From assembly GCA_934491515.1 (NCBI GenBank), contig CAKSTF010000012.1, forward strand, positions 1 through 51,964: 51,964 nucleotides of DNA, written 5' to 3'. This document shows, one piece after another, positions 16,291-24,448 of this stretch (its first letter is position 1; each line of letters starts with the position of its first letter). This stretch comes from an uncultured Eubacteriales bacterium (GTDB lineage Bacteria; Bacillota; Clostridia; Oscillospirales; Acutalibacteraceae). The notes under the pieces were generated by a model. It had not been told where the DNA came from and did no database searches. It worked only from the letters and a program-made list of their open reading frames with translations. The position numbers and the translations under genes are program-made.

Positions 16291-16773
16291 ATGACCAAAA
16301 AAATTCTGCCGATTACGGCGGCACTTTGTGCGGTTGCCGTAATTGCGATGATACTTGCGCTTACTTTCGGCGGAAAACAGAAAACAACGGAGTTTTCTCC
16401 CCCACCGTTTGACAGCACGGCCCAAGAGGGCACGCCGGACGTTCCGCAGAACGCAGGATACGGCGAAATGGACGCAAAACTGTTCACCTTTTCCGCCGCC
16501 GGCGAACTTACGGTAAAAGGCGGGAAAACGGACGTGTGGTTTACGAACCCTTCCGAAAATTCGGTTTGGATGAAAATTCGTATTCTGGACGCCGACGGTA
16601 ATATTTTAGGCGAAAGCGGACTTATCAGACCTAGTGAATATGTACAGTCGGTAAAACTTGACGTTGTACCGAAAAGCACCGTAAATATATCACTTAAAGT
16701 TATGGCGTACGAACCCGACACCTATTACAGCGCCGGTTCGGCAAGACTTAACACAACGCTTACGGTTCAATAA
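16291..16773 (+). CDS. Membrane-anchored protein, surface operon protein D (paralogue of B)
   Basis: A 160-aa protein with an N-terminal membrane segment or uncleaved signal (ILPITAALCAVAVIAMILAL). Start at 16291 with AAAGGA upstream; a longer frame from 16261 lacks a ribosome site. The outer domain (about 60-160) contains VWFTNPSENSVWMKIRILDA, ESGLIRPSEY, VMAYEPDTYY and NTTLTVQ, lining up with protein B in order and spacing. Both probably descend from one duplication. Function is not known. Confidence 0.74.
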   Translation: MTKKILPITAALCAVAVIAMILALTFGGKQKTTEFSPPPFDSTAQEGTPDVPQNAGYGEMDAKLFTFSAAGELTVKGGKTDVWFTNPSENSVWMKIRILDADGNILGESGLIRPSEYVQSVKLDVVPKSTVNISLKVMAYEPDTYYSAGSARLNTTLTVQ

Positions 16774-16786
16774 AGGAGAAAAAGGA

Positions 16787-17464
16787 ATGAAAAAAATAAT
16801 CGCGGTTTTGGCGACAGTTTTACTGCTTTCGGGTTCGCTTACGGCTTTTGCGGCACAGTCCCGAGTAAGCACTGTGCCGGAGAATCGGAACATTGAAGTG
16901 ACGGGTAACCGTAAAAACAATAAAGACTATTATGAAATCATAATAGGCGCCGCAGGTTTGGACTCGGTAAAACTGCCGGACGGCACCGTAATAAGCGGAA
17001 AAAGCGACAGTGCCGAGGACAACGGACTCAGCGTTATAATAATCCCCGTTACAGCCGAGGCGGAAGCGGCGGCATACGCCTGGATGTCCGATGCAGCAAA
17101 AACGCTCGGCAAAGACCCGACTGCCTACTATCTTGCATTTTACAAAAATGGCAGCGGTGTGCAGCCTGCCGGTAAAATCACAATCACTTCAACCGTAAGA
17201 CCCGATACCGATCTTTTTTATATGGACAGCAATGCCGAAGCGGCAAAAATAACCGATAAAACTGCTGCGAAAACCGTTAGTTTTGAAATGAAATCGACCG
17301 GATATTACATTTCGGCAAAATCGCAAAAGCCCCCTACCCCCACGCCGGACAGCCCGAAAACGGGAGATAATTCGCATATAGAACTGCTCCTGCTGGTTAT
17401 GGCAATAAGCGCGACGGTTTTACTGGCGCTTTACGGGATTAGAAAAAGACAGAGTCGTCAATAA
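16787..17464 (+). CDS. Cell-wall-anchored surface protein E (SPKTG sorting signal)
   Basis: A 225-aa secreted protein. The signal peptide is MKKIIAVLATVLLLSGSLTA with cleavage after TAFAA; a mature domain of about 150 aa follows. A Pro-rich linker (PPTPTPD) precedes the C-terminal sorting signal SPKTGD, a hydrophobic helix and the basic tail RKRQSRQ. SPKTG is close to the NPKTG-like motifs of class B sortases; a class B sortase gene lies at 25645. It begins 13 nt after gene D with AAAGGAG. The mature domain is not recognised. It may be the wall anchor for the other operon products. Confidence 0.78.
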   Translation: MKKIIAVLATVLLLSGSLTAFAAQSRVSTVPENRNIEVTGNRKNNKDYYEIIIGAAGLDSVKLPDGTVISGKSDSAEDNGLSVIIIPVTAEAEAAAYAWMSDAAKTLGKDPTAYYLAFYKNGSGVQPAGKITITSTVRPDTDLFYMDSNAEAAKITDKTAAKTVSFEMKSTGYYISAKSQKPPTPTPDSPKTGDNSHIELLLLVMAISATVLLALYGIRKRQSRQ

Positions 17465-17478
17465 TAGTTAAGTAACGG

Positions 17479-17521
17479 AGCAGAAAAGAACAATCAGGGA
17501 AACTTGACTGTTTTTTCTGCC
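17479..17521 (+). terminator. Attenuator-like hairpin between genes E and F
   Basis: The long imperfect stem GCAGAAAAGAACAATCA against TGACTGTTTTTTCTGC encloses an 8-nt loop and contains a T-rich 3' arm. It probably lets only part of the transcription reach gene F. Confidence 0.5.
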
Positions 17522-17549
17522 CGATAATAAAACCGGGAGGTATTTAATA

Positions 17550-19304
17550 ATGAAATTTAAACAGAAAATTCTTTGCCTTATACTCGCTTTGTGTATAACG
17601 GCGGTTTGTCTGCCGTTTGCAGTATCGGCGGAAACTGCGGCGCCTAAGGGTCTTTGGACGGAATATGCCGCCGCCAAATTTGCGGGCGGCACAGGCACTA
17701 AAGGCGACCCATACAAAATAGCCACCGCGGAACAACTTGCATTGCTTGCAAAAGAAGTAAACTCCGGTTCCGGTGGAACATCCCATACGGGGCACTACTT
17801 TATTCTTACAAACGACATTGACCTGTCGGGTCATGTGTGGAAACCTCTCGGCTACGAAAGTTATGCTTCCGGCGGCAGTTCCGCACAATCGTTTGAAGGT
17901 TATTTTGACGGCAACGGCAAAAAAATCACCGGTCTTTATGTAGACGAGCGCACGGGCGACAGTTGGGGCAAAAACCGTAACTCCGGCCTGTTCGGATGCG
18001 TTACGGTTATCGGCAGCGATCCCGTTATACAGAACCTTACAATAGAAAACGGTACCGTTCTTTCGGGCGACGGCGGCATAGAGGAAGAATACGGTGCAGG
18101 CCTTTTAGTAGGTCATATCACTACTTCCGGCGGCAGCAGTATAAAATACGGAACCATTAAAAACTGCACCGTATCGGGAACGGTAACGGGCACTAAGTAT
18201 GCGGGCGGACTTGCAGGCGACGCCGCTTTCACACATTTTGAAAGCTGCCGTTCCGACGCCAAGGTAAACGGCTATTGCGCAAGCGGCGGTTTTGTGGGAA
18301 TGACGTTCAAATCGGAATTTAAAGACTGCGTTGCGGCAGGCGATGTAAAAAGCACGGGCTGGTCTACCGGCGGTTTTGCGGGCATACTGTTCCATAACAC
18401 CGTGGTAAAACATTGCGCGGCGCTTGGCGAAGTAGAGGCAAACAACTGGAATTTAGGCGGATTCGTGGGATACCTTGAAGATTCCTCTACCGTTCAGAAC
18501 AGCATTGCCATGGGCGACGTTAAAAGCAATTTGTTATATAATCCGAAAGCCGGCGGCTTTACAGGTACTGCAATTAACGGCTCGAAGGTTGAAAACTGCC
18601 ACGCGGCAGGCAAAATCACCACCGCGCACAGCGGCGATATAGGCGGTTTTATTGCGGTAGGCGACGGCAGCAGCGCCGCAAGTTGCTCTTTTGACAACGA
18701 AAAGAATCCTGCGCTTTCCGGTGTAGGCGCGATAGTTTCCGGCACATACGGCGCAACCGGCGCTAAAACCGCCGAAGTGCTTTCAAATATCTGCACCGAC
18801 TACTACGGCGGTCACGATATGAAAGCGGTAGCCGCAGAAAAAGCCACCTGCACTAAGAACGGACACGAGGCAGGCACAGAATGTGCGCGCTGCAAGCACC
18901 GCGAGGGCTTTGCGGTTATAAGTGCCACAGGACACACCGGCGGCACGGCGACCTGCAAAGAAAAGGCTGTTTGCACGGTATGCCGCGAGGTTTACGGCAA
19001 TCTTAACCCGAACAACCATGCCAATCTTAAACACACGGCGGCAAAAGCGGCAACCGCAAATGCGGAAGGCAATATTGAGTATTGGTACTGCGACGGCTGC
19101 GGCAAATATTACTCCGACGCGGCGACGCAAACCGAAATCACCAAGGCGGGCACCGTAAAGGCGAAACTTGCCGGCGGTAAGAACTCGCCGAACACAAGGG
19201 ACGGCGCAAATCTTATACTGCTTACGGCGTTGGCATTTGTAAGCGGCGGCGCGGCGGTAGGTACTGCCGTTTATACCAAAAAGAAAAAGCATTCGGAAAA
19301 TTAA
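17550..19304 (+). CDS. Cell-wall-anchored GLUG-repeat surface protein F (SPNTR sorting signal)
   Basis: A 584-aa secreted protein. The signal peptide ends near AVSAE (about residue 26). A region starting with GTGTKGDPYKIATAEQLALL leads into GLUG-type repeats to about residue 410, with many GGF(V/I/A)G units. A Cys-rich part follows with pairs such as ECARCKH, AVCTVCREV and YCDGCGKYY (about 435-540). The end is NSPNTRD, a hydrophobic helix and KKKKHSEN, a sortase signal of variant form. Start ATG with GGGAGG 9 nt upstream. Last gene of the surface operon. Likely a host- or matrix-binding protein fixed to the wall; the ligand is unknown. Confidence 0.8.
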   Translation: MKFKQKILCLILALCITAVCLPFAVSAETAAPKGLWTEYAAAKFAGGTGTKGDPYKIATAEQLALLAKEVNSGSGGTSHTGHYFILTNDIDLSGHVWKPLGYESYASGGSSAQSFEGYFDGNGKKITGLYVDERTGDSWGKNRNSGLFGCVTVIGSDPVIQNLTIENGTVLSGDGGIEEEYGAGLLVGHITTSGGSSIKYGTIKNCTVSGTVTGTKYAGGLAGDAAFTHFESCRSDAKVNGYCASGGFVGMTFKSEFKDCVAAGDVKSTGWSTGGFAGILFHNTVVKHCAALGEVEANNWNLGGFVGYLEDSSTVQNSIAMGDVKSNLLYNPKAGGFTGTAINGSKVENCHAAGKITTAHSGDIGGFIAVGDGSSAASCSFDNEKNPALSGVGAIVSGTYGATGAKTAEVLSNICTDYYGGHDMKAVAAEKATCTKNGHEAGTECARCKHREGFAVISATGHTGGTATCKEKAVCTVCREVYGNLNPNNHANLKHTAAKAATANAEGNIEYWYCDGCGKYYSDAATQTEITKAGTVKAKLAGGKNSPNTRDGANLILLTALAFVSGGAAVGTAVYTKKKKHSEN

Positions 19305-19350
19305 ACGTTTTTCCGAATTTCCAAAGTTTAAAACTTAAAAAACAGGACTT

Positions 19351-19384
19351 GAAACCTCGGAAAAATATTCCGAGGTTTTCTCTT
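19351..19384 (+). terminator. Terminator of the surface-protein operon
   Basis: AAACCTCGGAA (19352-19362) pairs with TTCCGAGGTTT (19368-19378) and is followed by a T-rich stretch. A second weaker hairpin (attcggaaa...tttccgaat) overlaps the end of gene F at 19291-19319. Confidence 0.8.
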
Positions 19385-19393
19385 TAATAGTTC

Positions 19394-19422
19394 TTTACAG
19401 TCTTAAAAAAATATTATATAAT
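19394..19422 (+). promoter_or_regulatory. Promoter of the LemA operon
   Basis: TTTACA (19394-19399), 17-nt spacer, TATAAT (19417-19422). Confidence 0.7.
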
Positions 19423-19445
19423 AATGTCGAATAAGAGGGAATTTA

Positions 19446-21053
19446 ATGGATACTATGATTTACAATCCTTTAGAGGAGTACCGTGACAAATTCAAAGATC
19501 TTCATCTTGAGAAAACGACCGCTTTTTTTGAAAAACTTACAAAGCAGTCGGGCGTCAATATTGAAGAAAACCGAAAAACGGTAGAAGAATACAACACCTA
19601 CCGCGAAAACCTGAAAAAATTGAAAAAGAAACTTAATCTTTACAGATTTTTAAGGGTTTTAATGATAATTACAATCCTGCCTTTGCCGTTTGTATTTATG
19701 AAAATGACTCCCGCAATAAGAAAACTGCGCGAGGACATAAACTTTGCGGACGACAAAGCAAATGAACTGCTTGAAAAGGCAAAACAGCAGATGCAGCCGC
19801 TTAACAGCCTGTTCACCGACCGCGACGCCCTTGATATCACCGAAGAAACGATACCGATGATATCTTTTGATACCTGCCTTACGGCAAAACAGGAAGCCGA
19901 TATGGTAATAAACTATGATTATACGGGGCTTAACAATCAGGAACAATCCACGCTTGACGTGCTTGCGGGAAAATTCAACGAAAATCCCTTTATTTTCGAG
20001 AATAAAAAGATACACCATATGGGTCTTGCCACATACCACGGTTACAAAACCATATCGTGGGTGGAGACCTACCGTGACAGCGACGGCAAGATACGCACAA
20101 GAACGCGCACCCAGCGGCTTGAAGCAACGGTAGTAAAGCCGAAGCCCTATTATCACACACAGGTTGTTTTAAATTACGGCGCGCAGGCAGCGCCCGACCT
20201 TTCTTTTTCAAGGGACGCAACGCATCTTGATAACAAGAGCGACAAGGAAATTGAAAAGTACATAAAGAAGGGCGAAAAGTTACTTAAAAAGAAGACCGAT
20301 AAAGCAATAAGCGGAGACGGCGACTTTACGAGTATGTCCAACACCGATTTTGAAGTTTTGTTTGACGCCCTTAACAGAACAAACGAAGTTCAGTTCAGAA
20401 TGCTTTTCACTCCGCTTGCACAAACGAATATGGTTGACCTTATCCGTATGAAAGACGGTTACGGCGACGATTTCAACTTCTTTAAAGAACGCAGAATGAA
20501 CAGAATAGTTACTACCCACAGCCAGGGCAGAAACATAAATCTTTTATCGCGCAATTATGTTTCATATTCCTACGATATTGCGAAGAAAAACTTTATAAAC
20601 GGAAATATCGACTTCTTTAAAGCGGTGTATTTTGACCTTGCTCCCGTTCTTGCAATCCCCGTTTATCAGGAGCGCCCCGTACAGTCGCTTAAACCGATAC
20701 CCGATTATTCGCAAATGTATTCGCTTAAAGAATGTGAAGCGCTTGCGAATATGATAAACAGAAAGTACGTTGTTCACCCTGACACGGTAACCGACGCGAT
20801 CCTTAAATCCGAATTCTTATCCTCGGAAAACGGCGTTGACACGACCCGCATTACCGCATATTCATATAAAACCGAACCGAGAGTAGATATAGTATCGGTA
20901 AGGGGTGACGACGGCAACTATCATGACGTTTCCGTACCGTGGGACGAATACATTCCGCTTTCATCGCAAAGAAGTTTCCGCATAAGCAACAAGTCCGCTG
21001 CCGACGGCAAAAACGGCATTGCAGGCAGAAACGGTCTTTACATATTTGACTGA
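19446..21053 (+). CDS. Unrecognised protein with two membrane-associated helices, partner of LemA
   Basis: A 535-aa protein I do not recognise. Residues ~35-65 are a charged coiled coil and ~66-90 a hydrophobic segment (FLRVLMIITILPLPFVFMKM); a second helical stretch follows. The rest is a large soluble domain with a basic loop TYRDSDGKIRTRTRTQRLEA (about 207-227), aromatic-rich strands and no cysteine-based metal site. There is no cleavable signal peptide. It is followed 26 nt later by a LemA gene under the same promoter. In other phyla LemA genes often pair with DUF3137-type membrane proteins; this one may be an equivalent, but I cannot show homology. Confidence 0.7.
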   Translation: MDTMIYNPLEEYRDKFKDLHLEKTTAFFEKLTKQSGVNIEENRKTVEEYNTYRENLKKLKKKLNLYRFLRVLMIITILPLPFVFMKMTPAIRKLREDINFADDKANELLEKAKQQMQPLNSLFTDRDALDITEETIPMISFDTCLTAKQEADMVINYDYTGLNNQEQSTLDVLAGKFNENPFIFENKKIHHMGLATYHGYKTISWVETYRDSDGKIRTRTRTQRLEATVVKPKPYYHTQVVLNYGAQAAPDLSFSRDATHLDNKSDKEIEKYIKKGEKLLKKKTDKAISGDGDFTSMSNTDFEVLFDALNRTNEVQFRMLFTPLAQTNMVDLIRMKDGYGDDFNFFKERRMNRIVTTHSQGRNINLLSRNYVSYSYDIAKKNFINGNIDFFKAVYFDLAPVLAIPVYQERPVQSLKPIPDYSQMYSLKECEALANMINRKYVVHPDTVTDAILKSEFLSSENGVDTTRITAYSYKTEPRVDIVSVRGDDGNYHDVSVPWDEYIPLSSQRSFRISNKSAADGKNGIAGRNGLYIFD

Positions 21054-21079
21054 AAAATATTTTGAAAGGAGAATTTAAC

Positions 21080-21745
21080 ATGGCAAATCAATTAGACGAA
21101 CTCAATCCCGAAATCAGAGAGGAAGGTCTTGACACAAACGTTATCGTGAAGAAGATTCCCGCAACCGTAGGCGCAGGCTCCACCGTGTTTGAAATCCTGC
21201 TTTGGGTGCTTGGTATATTCCCTGGTCTTATATTCCTGTTTATGAAGATCAACGCGCAGAAACATTTTGATCAGTTACAGCAGAAAATTCAGCGCAACGC
21301 TTCTCAGATAGACAACTACCTTGAACAGAGAGTTGTTGTTCTTCAGAACTGCGCACGCCTTCTTGACAAGGCGATAGACCTTGACAAAAGCACATTTGAA
21401 AACATCGCAAAATACAGATCCGGCAACGGCGATACAGACGTTGCGCGTAACGAGATCGGCGACCAGGTTGAAGCAATTTCAAGAAACATAAACGTTGCGG
21501 TTGAAAATTATCCCGACCTTAAAGCACATCAGGAAATTGCGGACGCGATGCAGCAGAATATGTATCTGCAAAGAGAAATCACCGCCGCAAGAGAACTTTA
21601 CAACGACACGATAAACGAGTGGAACCGCGATATATTCGCATGGCCCACCAAAAAAATCGTAGCGGCAAAGAACGGCTACACCACAAGAATTCCGTTTGTT
21701 GCTTCAAAGGAAATAAAGGAAAAAGCAACCGGCGTGTTCTTCTGA
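21080..21745 (+). CDS. lemA: LemA family protein
   Basis: A 221-aa protein with one membrane segment (about residues 30-52, VFEILLWVLGIFPGLIFLFM) followed by a long helical domain, the LemA layout. Family-like features are QRNASQIDNYLEQRVVVLQN (a variant of the QRR..LIPNLV region), AVENYPDLKAHQ and the late NDTINEWN...FPA-like segment (here IFAWPTKKIVAAK). The start at 21080 follows GAAAGGAG. LemA proteins are widespread; their cellular role is unsettled. It is co-transcribed with the 535-aa protein before it. Confidence 0.82.
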   Translation: MANQLDELNPEIREEGLDTNVIVKKIPATVGAGSTVFEILLWVLGIFPGLIFLFMKINAQKHFDQLQQKIQRNASQIDNYLEQRVVVLQNCARLLDKAIDLDKSTFENIAKYRSGNGDTDVARNEIGDQVEAISRNINVAVENYPDLKAHQEIADAMQQNMYLQREITAARELYNDTINEWNRDIFAWPTKKIVAAKNGYTTRIPFVASKEIKEKATGVFF

Positions 21746-21764
21746 AAAACGAAATAACAGCACT

Positions 21765-21807
21765 AAAAGCGGACGTTCCGGGAAAGAACGTCCGCTTTTG
21801 TTTTTTT
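21765..21807 (+). terminator. Terminator of the LemA operon
   Basis: A perfect 14-bp stem AAAAGCGGACGTTC/GAACGTCCGCTTTT (21765-21778 with 21786-21799) is followed by a long T-run. Confidence 0.9.
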
Positions 21808-21820
21808 ACAGACAAATCAG

Positions 21821-21852
21821 TTGACAAATTAAACACACGGTGATAATATAAT
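21821..21852 (+). promoter_or_regulatory. Promoter of the phosphonate operon
   Basis: TTGACA (21821-21826) with either TAATAT (21844-21849, 17-nt spacer) or the perfect but distant TATAAT (21847-21852, 20-nt spacer). Confidence 0.6.
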
Positions 21853-21859
21853 CGTATAA

Positions 21860-21996
21860 TATGTTCATTCTTCAAGTGGGAGTTCTGTATTTTTGAACAA
21901 AATACAGTTCCTGCTTTTCGTTGCGCGAAAAACTGCGTTTTGTGTTCAAAACAAAGTTTTTACAGAAAAAATCTGAAAACAGGCAGGAAGATTTTT
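21860..21996 (+). promoter_or_regulatory. Structured leader of the phosphonate operon (possible conformational switch)
   Basis: About 135 nt of untranslated leader. A perfect hairpin CTGTATTTT/AAAATACAG (21885-21893 with 21899-21907) contains TTTTGAACA (21891-21899), which can instead pair with TGTTCAAAA (21943-21951). The two folds exclude each other. Further short stems occur at TTTTCG/CGCGAAAA and CAGA/TCTG. It matches no riboswitch class that I recognise. Confidence 0.4.
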
Positions 21997-23139
21997 ATGA
22001 AAATCAAAAGAAACATACTTTTAAATCCCGGTCCTTCAACCACAACCGACACCGTTAAAATGGCGCAGATAGTGCCGGATATATGTCCACGCGAAAAAGA
22101 GTTTGCTGACGTTATGGCATCGCTGCGGCGCGACCTGCCGAAGATAGTTCACGCCGAAGAGCCCAAATACACCTGCGTTCTTTTCTGCGGTTCGGGCACG
22201 CTTAATATCGACGTGTGCCTTAATTCCCTTTTACCTGCCGGCAAAAAAGCGCTTATAGTAAACAACGGCGCTTACAGCACACGCGCCGCCGAAATATGCG
22301 AATATTACGGACTGCCGTACATTGACCTTAAAATGCCGATAGACCGCCCCGCCGACCTTGCGGCGGTCGAAAAAGCGTTGTGTGATAATCCCGACATTGC
22401 GCTTGTGCACACCACCCACAACGAAACCGGCACGGGCGTTTTAAACCCGATAAGGGAAATCGGCGCCCTTGCGCATAAGCACGGCGCGATTTTCACAGTG
22501 GATACCACTTCCTCTTTGGCGATGATACCGATTGACATAGAAAAAGACAACGTGGATTTTTGTATGGCGTCCGCCCAAAAAGGAATTATGGCAATGACGG
22601 GACTTTCCTTTATAATAGGCAACCGTGCGGAAATCGAAAAATCAAAGGACTACCCCAAACGTTCGTACTACTGCAACCTGTATTTACAGTACGACTTTTT
22701 TGAAAAAACCGGCGAAATGCATTTTACGCCCCCCGTTCAGACGGTATACGCCGCACGGCAGGGACTTGACGAATACTTCAAAGAGGGCGAAATCCCCAAA
22801 TGGGAGCGCCACAAAAGGGTGTTTGAGGCAATTCACAAGGGTCTTGACGAATTGGGCCTTAAAGACGTTATAAAGCGCGAATATCAGTCGGGACTGGTGG
22901 TATCGGTCCTTTACCCCGATGATGAAAACTGGGATTTTTCAAAGGTGCACGACTACTGTTACGAAAGAGGATTTACGATATATCCGGGCAAAATATCGAC
23001 AACCAACACATTCAGACTTTGCTCTCTCGGCGCTATTGACGCACCCGACATTGAAAATTTCTTTAAAGTTTTAACCGAAGCGTTCAAGGCAAACAACATA
23101 AAAATTCCCGCGGTTTACAAGGAGGAAAAAAGTTTATGA
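21997..23139 (+). CDS. phnW: 2-aminoethylphosphonate transaminase (PhnW/AEPT-like)
   Basis: A 380-aa PLP enzyme of aminotransferase class V. In a phosphonate biosynthesis operon it should aminate phosphonoacetaldehyde to 2-aminoethylphosphonate, with alanine or another amino donor. Visible family features are the N-terminal NILLNPGPSTTTDTV, CGSGTLNIDVCL (cofactor phosphate loop), FTVDTTSSLAMIPID (Asp169 for the PLP ring) and the Schiff-base lysine in ASAQKGIMAM (Lys195). I chose the ATG at 21997 after CAGGAAG; the longer frame from 21940 adds residues not matching the family. It overlaps the next gene by 4 nt (ATGA). Biosynthetic rather than degradative use is inferred from pepM and ppd beside it. 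Confidence 0.85.
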   Translation: MKIKRNILLNPGPSTTTDTVKMAQIVPDICPREKEFADVMASLRRDLPKIVHAEEPKYTCVLFCGSGTLNIDVCLNSLLPAGKKALIVNNGAYSTRAAEICEYYGLPYIDLKMPIDRPADLAAVEKALCDNPDIALVHTTHNETGTGVLNPIREIGALAHKHGAIFTVDTTSSLAMIPIDIEKDNVDFCMASAQKGIMAMTGLSFIIGNRAEIEKSKDYPKRSYYCNLYLQYDFFEKTGEMHFTPPVQTVYAARQGLDEYFKEGEIPKWERHKRVFEAIHKGLDELGLKDVIKREYQSGLVVSVLYPDDENWDFSKVHDYCYERGFTIYPGKISTTNTFRLCSLGAIDAPDIENFFKVLTEAFKANNIKIPAVYKEEKSL

Positions 23140-24431
23140 AAACGGTTTACACCTGCTTTTGCACCGATATAATCCACGAAGGTCATCTTAACATAATAAA
23201 AGAGGCAAAAAAATACGGACGCGTTGTGGTAGGCGCTTTAAGCGACAAGGCGCTTATCCGTTACAACCGCTTCCCTACCATTTCGTTTGAAGAAAGGGTA
23301 AAACTTTATAAAGACCTTGACGGTGTTGACGAAGTGGTAGTGCAGGACGATATGCTTTACGGCGAAATAATAAAAAAACTGCGCCCTGATTACGTTATTC
23401 ACGGCGACAACTGGAAAACGGGCAGTGAATCGGTAATAAGAGAAAGCGCAATAAAGGCTTTAGGTAAATACGGCGGCGAACTTATTGAAGCGGCATACAC
23501 GGTAAATGCGGAAGTGCGCGCAGTAGATAAAAGGCTGCGTGAAAAACTTGCTATGCCAGAATACCGCAGAAAGCGCCTGCGACAGCTTATAGAGATGTGT
23601 CCCATTGTAAAAACCATAGAAGCGCACAACGGTCTTACCGGCATAATAGCGGAAAAAACGGTTGTTGAAACCGACGGCAAACTTGACCAGTTCGACGCGA
23701 TGTGGGTATCTTCCCTTTGCGACAGCACCGCTAAAGGAAAGCCCGATATAGAACTTGTGGATATGTCCTCGCGCATACGCACGCTTGAAGATATTATGGA
23801 GGTCACCACAAAACCCATTATACTTGACGGCGACACCGGCGGACTTACCGAGCACTTTGTCTACAACGTAAGAACCCTTGAAAGAATAGGCGTTTCCGCC
23901 GTTATTATAGAGGACAAAACGGGTCTTAAGAAAAATTCGCTTTTCGGCACCGAAGTTGTCCAGACGCAGGACAGCATTGAGCATTTCTGCGAAAAAATAA
24001 AAGCCGGCAAGCAGGTTCAATTGACCGACGATTTTATGATAATAGCAAGAATAGAAAGCCTTATTTTAGAGCAGGGTATGGACGACGCGCTTAACCGTGC
24101 GTTTGCATACGTGGCTGCAGGCGCAGACGGCATTATGATACATTCAAGAAAAAAAGACCCTGCGGAAATTTTTGAATTTTGCGATAAATTCAGGGCAAAG
24201 GACCCCAAAACGCCGATAGTTGTGGTACCTACTTCCTTTAACGAGGTTACAGAGGAATGTCTTGCAAGCCACGGCGTGAACGTTGTAATTTACGCAAACC
24301 AGTTGACAAGAAGCGCTTTCCCCGCTATGCAGGCAACCGCTACCGAAATCCTTAAATGCCACCGTGCAAAAGAGGCCGATTCAAAACTTATGCCGTTTAA
24401 AGAAATAATAACACTTATAGACGAACTCTGA
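23136..24431 (+). CDS. pepM: Bifunctional cytidylyltransferase / phosphoenolpyruvate phosphomutase (PntC-PepM fusion)
   Basis: A 431-aa two-domain protein. Residues 1-~135 are a nucleotidyltransferase of the cytidylyltransferase type, with HEGH at 14-17 (HxGH) and later IRESAIKALG. Residues ~140-431 are PepM, which rearranges phosphoenolpyruvate to phosphonopyruvate and makes the C-P bond; the diagnostic EDKTGLKKNS is at 259-268 and DGDTGG at 231-236. Fusions like this are known from other bacteria, where the first domain makes CMP-2-aminoethylphosphonate for transfer to glycans or lipids. It overlaps phnW by 4 nt and precedes ppd by 17 nt. The cytidylyl specificity is inferred from the fusion and context. 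Confidence 0.9.
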   Translation: MKTVYTCFCTDIIHEGHLNIIKEAKKYGRVVVGALSDKALIRYNRFPTISFEERVKLYKDLDGVDEVVVQDDMLYGEIIKKLRPDYVIHGDNWKTGSESVIRESAIKALGKYGGELIEAAYTVNAEVRAVDKRLREKLAMPEYRRKRLRQLIEMCPIVKTIEAHNGLTGIIAEKTVVETDGKLDQFDAMWVSSLCDSTAKGKPDIELVDMSSRIRTLEDIMEVTTKPIILDGDTGGLTEHFVYNVRTLERIGVSAVIIEDKTGLKKNSLFGTEVVQTQDSIEHFCEKIKAGKQVQLTDDFMIIARIESLILEQGMDDALNRAFAYVAAGADGIMIHSRKKDPAEIFEFCDKFRAKDPKTPIVVVPTSFNEVTEECLASHGVNVVIYANQLTRSAFPAMQATATEILKCHRAKEADSKLMPFKEIITLIDEL

Positions 24432-24448
24432 CAGAAAGGAATAATTTT

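Noticed and set aside
21837..21856. Second TATAAT-like boxes as separate promoters before phnW
   Set aside because: Overlapping A/T-rich -10 candidates (TAATAT, TATAAT, GTATAAT) share one TTGACA; the data do not justify more than one promoter.
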